A DNA stretch of 5,048 nt from Candidatus Uhrbacteria bacterium (GTDB taxonomy: Bacteria > Patescibacteriota > Patescibacteriia > 2-12-FULL-60-25). This document shows positions 1 to 5,048 of the stretch, one piece after another. The DNA lies in contig VGLT01000068.1 of the NCBI GenBank assembly GCA_016866635.1, forward strand, positions 1 to 5,048, given 5' to 3'. Numbering within the stretch: position 1 is the first letter of the stretch; every line of letters starts with the position of its first letter. Position numbers and translations under genes: made by a program. The notes beneath the pieces are model-generated. The model made no database searches. It was not told the origin of the DNA and saw only the letters and a program-made list of their open reading frames with translations.

Positions 1-300
1 TTCTCGCGCCTTATCGACCAATTGCCTGAGTGCTTGTGCTTGCTGAGCAGGTTTTAAATCCGCGGTTTTTTTGAGTGTGTTTGTCACGAGCGTCTCAATT
101 CTTTTTCGTCCCTCTGCCTCTTTGTCTGCGGGCAGATCGATGATTTTCATGATTTGATCAACGGTTGATTTGGCGAGCGCATGGATATCTATTTGTTGTT
201 CGCTGGAAGCAGGTTTTTCTGCTTTGGCCACATTTGCCGAACCCGCCAGGGCTCCCAGGATAGCTGCTCCACGAACCATTTTTGAGAGAAATTCTTTCAT
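1..300 (-). CDS. Secreted helix-rich protein of unknown function (N-terminal part; C-terminus outside window)
   Basis: The minus strand is open for 100 codons from an ATG at 300-298 to the left edge, with no stop, so only the N-terminal part is visible. The start has a classical Sec signal peptide: a basic n-region (MKEFLSKMVR), a small hydrophobic core (GAAILGALAGSANV) and an A-K-A type I signal peptidase site, with cleavage predicted after residue 27. What follows (residues 28-100) is charged, rich in Lys, Glu, Ala and Gln, and looks mostly helical, with no Cys and no motif I recognise. The product is probably exported across the membrane. A second in-frame ATG at residue 8 would still leave a hydrophobic segment but would lose most of the basic n-region, so 300 is preferred. 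There is no Shine-Dalgarno sequence; the candidate promoter lies directly upstream. The gene is divergent from the glycosyltransferase operon, so it need not share its function. The reading frame and signal peptide are seen directly; the function is unknown. Confidence 0.75.
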   Translation of the reverse strand, partial: MKEFLSKMVRGAAILGALAGSANVAKAEKPASSEQQIDIHALAKSTVDQIMKIIDLPADKEAEGRKRIETLVTNTLKKTADLKPAQQAQALRQLVDKARE

Positions 301-309
301 ATACAGGTG

Positions 310-338
310 ATCATATAATGAATGTCTGAGAAAGCCAA
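310..338 (-). promoter_or_regulatory. Candidate sigma-70-type promoter of the secreted-protein gene, possibly leaderless
   Basis: Read on the minus strand, TTGGCT (338-333; 4 of 6 matches to TTGACA) is followed after exactly 17 nt by TATGAT (315-310; 5 of 6 matches to TATAAT). Only nine bases separate the -10 box from the ATG at 300. A start site 6-9 nt below the -10 box would fall at about 304-300, giving a leader of zero to four bases. This agrees with the absence of a ribosome binding site. The boxes are seen in the sequence; promoter activity and leaderless translation are inferred. Confidence 0.45.
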
Positions 339-371
339 AATCTTGACGCTTTACCTATCACCATTCACGAT
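314..371 (+). promoter_or_regulatory. Candidate promoter elements for the glycosyltransferase-DUF4012 operon
   Basis: Two alternatives are visible in the short divergent intergenic region. The first is a perfect TATAAT at 314-319, but no good -35 hexamer lies 16-18 nt upstream (TTCTTT at 292-297 is poor). It would give a leader of about 50 nt. The second is TTGACG at 343-348 (5 of 6 matches) followed after 17 nt by CACGAT at 366-371, a weak -10 box. It would start transcription almost at the ATG at 380. Neither is complete, so I cannot choose between them. The region also contains the opposing minus-strand promoter, so the two directions may interfere or be co-regulated. Confidence 0.3.
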
Positions 372-379
372 TGGGGCGT

Positions 380-1534
380 ATGAGAATTACGATCGACGCT
401 CGCATGATGGGACCCATGGTGACTCGGGGGATTGGGCGGTATGTGGAAGAATTGGTTCGTGGGATGGTCTACCTGGCTCCGGAACACCATTTTACGTTAC
501 TCGTTCGTCACCCAGATGCCTCGCCCTTTATCGGCATTCCCAACGTCGAGCACGTCTCCGCTGACATACACTGGTACACCTGGAAAGAACAGATCATGCT
601 CCCACGACTCTTGCGAGAGACGAACGCTGATCTTATTCATATTCCGCACTGGAATGTGCCACTGCGCTTTCGAGGGCCCCTCGTGATCACTATTCACGAT
701 CTCTTATTATTCCATCAGGCGGGAAGTGCAAAAGCCTCAACGCGCAATCCGATTTTTTCAATGGCTAAACGCGTTGGTCATCGACTTACACTTCGACATG
801 CCGTGAACCAAGCACGCATGATCCTCACGCCTACTAACTGGGTGAGCAAAGACGTAGAGCATTTTTACCCGCAAGCTGCCTCAAAAATTCGTATGACAAG
901 TGAAGGGCTGACCGCTTTGCCCGAACCCGATTTCCGTCGGGTGCCTGACACGGATTTTTTGTTTTATGTGGGCAGTGCCTATCCTCACAAACATCTTGAT
1001 GTGTTGCTTGATGCCTGGAAGGAAATTGGTGCCAGGCATCAGGGGCTATCACTTGTGATGGCCGGCCAAGAAGATGTGTTTATGGCGCGATATGTAAAGC
1101 GTGTGCATCAAGAACAGATCCCTCGGGTCAGCTTTCCAGGCCGTGTGACGGATGCGGAATTGGCGGGGTTCTTGTCGCGCGCCAAAGCCTTTGTGTTTCC
1201 ATCAACACATGAAGGGTTTGGCCTCCCACCCCTTGAAGCGCTTTCTGTGGGTTGCCCAGTCATCTCGAGCGATTCAACCTGTTTACCCGAAGTCTTGCCT
1301 CAAGAGGGGGTTTTCTTCTTCCGAAGCGGGGACACAAATGATATGATACGTGCTGTCGAAGCCGTTCTTCGAGATTTGGATGTTGCACGTCTTTCTGCGC
1401 GTAAGGCGGTACCGATCGTATTGCAGAAATATCAGTGGAACGAAGTAGCCAAGAAGACGCTCGCGGCCTATGAAGAAGCAACCGTTAAAGAAAAAAATCG
1501 TACGACCGGTAGCGAGTCGGGCCCTTTCGTTTGA
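380..1534 (+). CDS. GT4-family (GT-B fold) glycosyltransferase
   Basis: This 384-residue protein has the usual length and layout of a retaining GT4 enzyme, which transfers a sugar from a nucleotide-sugar donor to an acceptor at the cytoplasmic face of the membrane. The N-terminal acceptor domain opens with MRITIDAR and GIGRY (residues 17-21), then HIPHWNVPL (87-95) and ITIHDLL (103-109). The C-terminal Glycos_transf_1 domain starts at YVGSAYPHKH (196-205), where Lys204 fits the usual donor-phosphate-binding position. It contains the catalytic-type EX7E motif, Glu278 and Glu286 in THEGFGLPPLEA, followed by the conserved LPEV (302-305). No membrane segment is seen. I place the start at ATG 380 because family members begin exactly at MRI.IDAR; a TTG at 371 would add three residues. 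GGGG at 373-376 is too close to be a good ribosome binding site. The C-terminal 21 residues are read from DNA shared with the next gene and look like an unconserved tail. Donor and acceptor cannot be told; the motifs resemble mannosyl- or rhamnosyltransferase-like enzymes of surface polysaccharide pathways. Confidence 0.93.
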   Translation: MRITIDARMMGPMVTRGIGRYVEELVRGMVYLAPEHHFTLLVRHPDASPFIGIPNVEHVSADIHWYTWKEQIMLPRLLRETNADLIHIPHWNVPLRFRGPLVITIHDLLLFHQAGSAKASTRNPIFSMAKRVGHRLTLRHAVNQARMILTPTNWVSKDVEHFYPQAASKIRMTSEGLTALPEPDFRRVPDTDFLFYVGSAYPHKHLDVLLDAWKEIGARHQGLSLVMAGQEDVFMARYVKRVHQEQIPRVSFPGRVTDAELAGFLSRAKAFVFPSTHEGFGLPPLEALSVGCPVISSDSTCLPEVLPQEGVFFFRSGDTNDMIRAVEAVLRDLDVARLSARKAVPIVLQKYQWNEVAKKTLAAYEEATVKEKNRTTGSESGPFV

Positions 1535-4199
1535 ACAACAATTAGCCAAGGTTTTGGAGCAGGAAGGTGTATCCATCTCGACCGCATCCGAGGTGTATCA
1601 GAAATTAAAGGCGGAAAAGACCAGGCGGGGTAAGCGAAGAAAGAGTAGCAAGTATCAGGTAGCAAGTAGCAAGCAAAATGAGGAATCCGTCGATCCGTAT
1701 AAAGATCTGATTCGGGCATTGGATGTGGCGTTGTTAGAACGGACAGGGAAAACGCCGGTAGACAACTCGTTCTCTGTCTCCATCCCTATTCAGATCAAGC
1801 CACATGATCCAAGTCCCTATCAGTTATCGATTCAGGAAGCACCAGAGGAGACGATGGTGATGGAAGAGGCGGATGGTGCTCTGCGCCGGGTGGCGCAAGG
1901 TGAGGGAGAGCATCTGATTCCGGTTTGGGTTGCACCGTTTGAACCGCCCCCAAGTTTCGAGCGTATGTTGGGAGAGGTACATGATTTAGTGATTGAGCAA
2001 ATCGATCCAGAATTATTTTGGAAACAGTTTACTCCCGGAGACGCGGATGTGGCGTATAGAAAGAAATATGGTTGGTGGTCTCGTCTTACATCACCTTTTC
2101 TCAAATGGGAGCGTAAAGTCGAGCACCTCGCGCATGAGGTGAAAGAAGAAGAGGAAGAATTGATTACCCAAGCAGAAGAGACTTGGCATACGCCCGTGCT
2201 TGTACCGCGTCTGCATCTGACACGAGTTTTTGTTGGATTTTTGGGACTGCTCGTTCTTGTTTCTTTGCCCGCGGGAGCCGTGTCATTATCTCGTTCCTTT
2301 GGTTCGTCCTTGCGTGAGATTAAGGATCATAGCCAGATTGCTCTTTCCGATGTGCGTACGGCCATACAGGCCACGGGTTCTGATCAAGCGCGTGCGTTGG
2401 ACAATGCCTCGGCGCGCTTTCGAGCGGCTGATGAAGCTCTGTCTCGCGTGAACATTTTAGCTGTGGCCGCAGCACAGGCATTACCAGAAACACGTGAACT
2501 TTATCAAAGCGCCCGCGCATTGCTTACGGCAGGGAACAAAGCATCAGAGGCTGGGCGACTACTCTCGCAAGGATTGTCCCGCGCCATTGATCAATCAACA
2601 CTTCACCCAGATGAGCGTCTGATAACGTTTTTAACCTATTTGGATTCCGCCACACCGTTCTTGGATGAAGCATTAGAAAATATTAACAGCGTAAAAACCG
2701 AACGTTTGCCAGAGGATATCCAACCACAGATGGAAGCGCTGAAAGCATCATTGGTCACTGGGCGTTCTTCCTTACAGGATGTTCAAGCCATCAGTCATGT
2801 ATTGCTTGATTTAATCGGCCATGATCGCCCGCGAACGTATCTTTTTGTGTTCCAAAATCAAACCGAGATCAGACCGACTGGAGGATTTATAGGATCACTG
2901 GCGGAAGTTCAAATGGATCGAGGAGAAATCAAAAAAGTGCATGTTCCAGGGGGTGGTCCATATGATTTTCGCAATCAGCTGATGGCGCGCGTGGTTCCCC
3001 CAAAACCGATTCAGTTGATTAGTACGCGGTGGGAGTTTCAGGACGCTAACTGGTTTCCGGATTTTCCAGCCTCTGCGCGTAAGATTCAGTGGTTTTGGAG
3101 CAAATCCGGTCAACCAACGTTGGACGGCGTCATCGCGGTGAATGCCACCATGATGCAAAAATTGTTGGCGATCACTGGACCAATCGAAATGCCGGAATAT
3201 GGGAAGACGATCACGGCAGAGAATTTTTTATTAGAAACACAAAAAGCAGTGGAATTGGAATATGATCGGGAAGAAAATAAACCAAAGAAATTTATTGGAG
3301 ATTTGATGCCAAAATTGTTAACGCGAGTAAAAAATAGCTCTCGGGATGAGTGGTTCACCTATCTCGCCGTCCTCACTCAAGCATTGGAAACAAAAGAAGT
3401 GCAGGTGTATTTGAGCAACGCGGAAGAGGAGGCGATCGTGGAGAAGTATGGGTGGAGCGGACAGATGAGGCCTGTGACAGGGGATACGCTCGCCGTGATT
3501 GGAGCGAATATCGCTGGCCAAAAAACAGATGCGGTGATTCGAGAACAGGTGCAGCATCAGGCGATCGTGGCAGAAGATGGATCGATCACCGATGAAGTGA
3601 CCATTATTCGCACGCACGAGGGTAAAAAAGGAGAGGTATTCCGTGGGGCAAATAACGTGACGTATTTGCGCGTCTATGTTCCTCAGGGATCGGAATTGAT
3701 CGAGGCTTCGGGGTTTCATCCGCCGCTTGCAACATTCTTTAAACAACCATTGGCAGAAGACCCGGAAGATCAGGATTTAAAGCGCTTCATTCAACAGGAA
3801 CGCGTGTCAGCTATGTCTCCGGATGTGACGATCACGGAAGAATTTGGCCGTACAGCGTTTGGTGCGTGGATCCAGCTTGAACCGGGCGAAACATCGGTGA
3901 CCCGTTTTCGGTATACATTACCTTTCACCGTTATGGATCTGGCACGCGAGCTTGGATCGAGTGGTGAGCATGCGCAACCTCGCGCGGCATACACGATGCT
4001 TCTGACCAGCCAATCTGGAAAAAATGATCGGACGATTGAAACCCATATCCGCATACCTTCGTCCTGGAAAAATATTTGGATGAAAGGAGCAAGCACTTCA
4101 ACAGAAGGGTTACTCCTCGACGGCATATGGGATCGTGACCAGGTGTTTGGTGCTTTATTTGAATTGCCCTATGGCGAGACGACCAAGACGCAGCCGTAA
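1470..4199 (+). CDS. DUF4012 domain membrane protein
   Basis: This 909-residue protein has three parts. Residues 1-249 are hydrophilic, with a very basic start (MKKQPLKKKIVRP) and an acidic run (EEEEE, 226-230), and are probably cytoplasmic. Residues about 250-272 form one hydrophobic membrane segment preceded by basic residues (RLHLTR), which fits an inside-to-outside orientation. The external part begins with an Ala-rich, coiled-coil-like stretch (about 280-445). The DUF4012 core follows: YLFVFQNQTEIRPTGGFIGS (457-476), NWFPDFPASA (527-536) and LDGVIAVNATMMQKLLAITG (551-570). A mixed C-terminal region includes GDTLAVIGANIAGQKTD (671-687). DUF4012 has no established activity as far as I know; such proteins are common in Patescibacteria and Actinobacteria, often near polysaccharide genes. 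The start at ATG 1470 overlaps the glycosyltransferase by 65 nt; the next in-frame start-type codon is TTG at 1554 and the next ATG is codon 129. No Shine-Dalgarno sequence is present, so translation may be coupled to the gene upstream. Codons 59-69 carry a heptamer repeat. The family call is firm; a role in surface glycan assembly is inferred from context. Confidence 0.9.
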   Translation: MKKQPLKKKIVRPVASRALSFEQQLAKVLEQEGVSISTASEVYQKLKAEKTRRGKRRKSSKYQVASSKQNEESVDPYKDLIRALDVALLERTGKTPVDNSFSVSIPIQIKPHDPSPYQLSIQEAPEETMVMEEADGALRRVAQGEGEHLIPVWVAPFEPPPSFERMLGEVHDLVIEQIDPELFWKQFTPGDADVAYRKKYGWWSRLTSPFLKWERKVEHLAHEVKEEEEELITQAEETWHTPVLVPRLHLTRVFVGFLGLLVLVSLPAGAVSLSRSFGSSLREIKDHSQIALSDVRTAIQATGSDQARALDNASARFRAADEALSRVNILAVAAAQALPETRELYQSARALLTAGNKASEAGRLLSQGLSRAIDQSTLHPDERLITFLTYLDSATPFLDEALENINSVKTERLPEDIQPQMEALKASLVTGRSSLQDVQAISHVLLDLIGHDRPRTYLFVFQNQTEIRPTGGFIGSLAEVQMDRGEIKKVHVPGGGPYDFRNQLMARVVPPKPIQLISTRWEFQDANWFPDFPASARKIQWFWSKSGQPTLDGVIAVNATMMQKLLAITGPIEMPEYGKTITAENFLLETQKAVELEYDREENKPKKFIGDLMPKLLTRVKNSSRDEWFTYLAVLTQALETKEVQVYLSNAEEEAIVEKYGWSGQMRPVTGDTLAVIGANIAGQKTDAVIREQVQHQAIVAEDGSITDEVTIIRTHEGKKGEVFRGANNVTYLRVYVPQGSELIEASGFHPPLATFFKQPLAEDPEDQDLKRFIQQERVSAMSPDVTITEEFGRTAFGAWIQLEPGETSVTRFRYTLPFTVMDLARELGSSGEHAQPRAAYTMLLTSQSGKNDRTIETHIRIPSSWKNIWMKGASTSTEGLLLDGIWDRDQVFGALFELPYGETTKTQP
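1644..1671 (+). repeat. Four-copy heptamer repeat inside the DUF4012 gene
   Basis: Four adjacent 7-mers, AGTAGCA, AGTATCA, GGTAGCA and AGTAGCA, lie head to tail, and the first bases of another unit follow. They encode SSKYQVASSK in the hydrophilic N-terminal part of the DUF4012 protein, where a low-complexity insert is likely to be tolerated. On the minus strand the same DNA reads as CYLLPDTCY. I recall this low-complexity string from spurious ORFs in Patescibacteria genomes, where related GTAGCAAGTATCAA arrays are dispersed. The repeat is seen directly; its link to a dispersed family is from memory and unverified. Confidence 0.6.
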
Positions 4200-4200
4200 A

Positions 4201-5048
4201 ATGACAGAGGTTTCCTTGCAGACTTTGCACACGCTGAAAGGAAACAACAAACACCAAACAGACGTGGAGAAGGGTTTGGAGTTGATTTATGGTGAGGAAA
4301 ACCTTGACCAACGAGGAACATTTGAACGACGTTCTTCTCATCGTTGGTTGTGGGCGGTCTGTACGGTCGTTTTTGTGGGACTGTTTTTAGGGGTGATTGG
4401 ATGGACGGGGTTTGTGTTGTTTAAACCGTTTCGTGCTTTGACAGAACCTGGACTGACACTACGCATTCATGGACCTACAACACTCAAGTTTGGTGCCTTG
4501 CAGACCTACCAAATTCAATGGATGAACCAGGGCAAGCGATCCCTTGCTCACGCGCGCATTCGTTTGGTTGTCCCGATGGATTTTCAGCTTCAAAAACAGG
4601 TCCCAACCGTGAAGGATGCAAAAAAAATGGAATGGGATTTGGGGGCACTTGATCCCGGCGCTCAAGGATCCATAGAAGTTCAAGGAATTTTTACGGGCTC
4701 ACTCGGAACGCAAAGCGCTTTTCAGGCGATTGGATCCTATCGACCGGTGAGTTTTGATCAGGATTTTGAACATGTTGCCGTTCATGCGGTGGTGTGCGCT
4801 GACTCGATCCTCGCGGGACAGATATCTGCTCCGACAAAGATTTTATCGGGAGATCCTGTCACGCTTCATTACACCATTGTCAATCGGAGTTCGGAAGTTC
4901 AAGCCGGGCTCATCGCGCGTTTTACCATCCCAAGTGGATTTGTGGTGACCGTGCCCGCGACGACAAGCAGTAGACAAGGGGTCTCGATTGCTTTGCCCCC
5001 GTTGCTGCCCAATGTGAGTTCCAGTGTACAGCTCGTTGGATCATTTAC
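4201..5048 (+). CDS. Membrane-anchored protein with tandem DUF11-like Ig-fold domains (C-terminus outside window)
   Basis: The frame is open from ATG 4201 to the right edge (282 full codons, no stop). Residues 1-48 are hydrophilic and probably cytoplasmic, ending in basic residues (RRSSHR). Residues 49-74 form one strong membrane helix (WLWAVCTVVFVGLFLGVIGW and onward). The external part has two similar beta-rich units. Unit 1 (about 92-167) reads TLKFGALQTYQIQWMNQG, then an LVVPMDF strand and WDLGALDPGAQGSIEVQG. Unit 2 (about 213-282) reads ILSGDPVTLHYTIVNRSS, then FTIPSGFVV and IALPPLLPNVSSSVQLVG. This order (a Y-I-N turn, then P-x-G/D-F, then L-pL-pG and a final strand) is that of DUF11/CARDB-like surface repeats, which usually act as structural or adhesive stalks. 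The start lies one base after the DUF4012 stop (TAA-A-ATG), typical of coupled translation. An in-frame ATG at 4171 would add MARRPRRSRK and overlap the upstream gene; neither start has a Shine-Dalgarno sequence. Domain assignment is by pattern; the specific role is unknown. Confidence 0.85.
   Translation, partial: MTEVSLQTLHTLKGNNKHQTDVEKGLELIYGEENLDQRGTFERRSSHRWLWAVCTVVFVGLFLGVIGWTGFVLFKPFRALTEPGLTLRIHGPTTLKFGALQTYQIQWMNQGKRSLAHARIRLVVPMDFQLQKQVPTVKDAKKMEWDLGALDPGAQGSIEVQGIFTGSLGTQSAFQAIGSYRPVSFDQDFEHVAVHAVVCADSILAGQISAPTKILSGDPVTLHYTIVNRSSEVQAGLIARFTIPSGFVVTVPATTSSRQGVSIALPPLLPNVSSSVQLVGSF

Noticed and set aside
306..362. Inverted repeat GGTGAT (306-311) and ATCACC (357-362) flanking the intergenic region, as possible operator half-sites
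   Set aside because: Only six bases match with a 45-nt gap, which is expected by chance in a region this size; there is no extended symmetry.
322..564. 80-codon plus-strand ORF beginning in the intergenic region, with AGGTGA 11 nt before its ATG
   Set aside because: It runs in a different frame across the conserved N-terminus of the glycosyltransferase and its product has no recognisable feature. The AGGTGA is also part of the opposing gene's promoter-to-start region.
3428..3577. Two copies of GGCGATCGTGG about 130 nt apart in the DUF4012 gene
   Set aside because: Both encode an A-I-V stretch in ordinary coding sequence, and there is no wider similarity around them; probably coincidence of codon choice.
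3318..3746. 142-codon minus-strand ORF
   Set aside because: It lies wholly inside the conserved DUF4012 gene on the other strand. Its translation is rich in Cys, His and Arg without domain features, typical of an antisense shadow.
4197..4201. Terminator between the DUF4012 gene and the next gene
   Set aside because: Only one base separates stop and start, and no hairpin with a T-run is present; the genes are more likely co-transcribed.
3931..4341. 136-codon minus-strand ORF spanning the DUF4012 and DUF11-like gene junction
   Set aside because: It is antisense to two well-supported genes, with no domain features, signal peptide or convincing start.
380..5048. Use of a recoded UGA (glycine) as in Gracilibacteria or Absconditabacteria
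   Set aside because: No in-frame TGA occurs in the long frames, glycine uses GGN codons throughout, and the glycosyltransferase ends at a TGA after a full-length domain.

Overview
The window looks like a piece of a Patescibacteria (Candidate Phyla Radiation) chromosome, of the kind seen in Uhrbacteria- or Magasanikbacteria-like genomes. Three things suggest this: a large single-pass membrane protein with a DUF4012 core, its close packing with a GT4 glycosyltransferase, and a short AGTAGCA/AGTATCA heptamer repeat that I recall from such genomes. Base composition is mixed by eye, near half G+C. TGA acts as a stop and is absent inside the long reading frames, so the Gracilibacteria/Absconditabacteria code is unlikely. 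The phylum is inferred from gene content; there is no rRNA or marker gene here to settle it.

Layout: (1) Positions 300 down to 1, minus strand, hold the start of a secreted, helix-rich protein of unknown function, cut by the window edge. (2) Positions 301-379 are a compact divergent intergenic region with promoter-like elements on both strands; it is the only non-coding stretch of any size. (3) 380-1534, plus strand, is a GT4-type glycosyltransferase. (4) 1470-4199, plus strand, is a 909-residue DUF4012 membrane protein that overlaps the glycosyltransferase by 65 nt. (5) 4201 to the right edge, plus strand, is the start of a membrane-anchored protein with two tandem DUF11-like Ig-fold repeats, beginning one base after the DUF4012 stop.

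The three plus-strand genes are packed as one operon. One is cytoplasmic with a sugar-transfer function, and two are anchored in the membrane with large external parts. The reasonable inference is a cell-surface module that makes, attaches or displays a glycan or glycoprotein. No enzyme activity can be assigned to DUF4012 from sequence alone. None of the four genes has a convincing Shine-Dalgarno sequence, and the best minus-strand promoter would give an almost leaderless mRNA. No RNA genes, CRISPR arrays, insertion sequences or terminators were seen.
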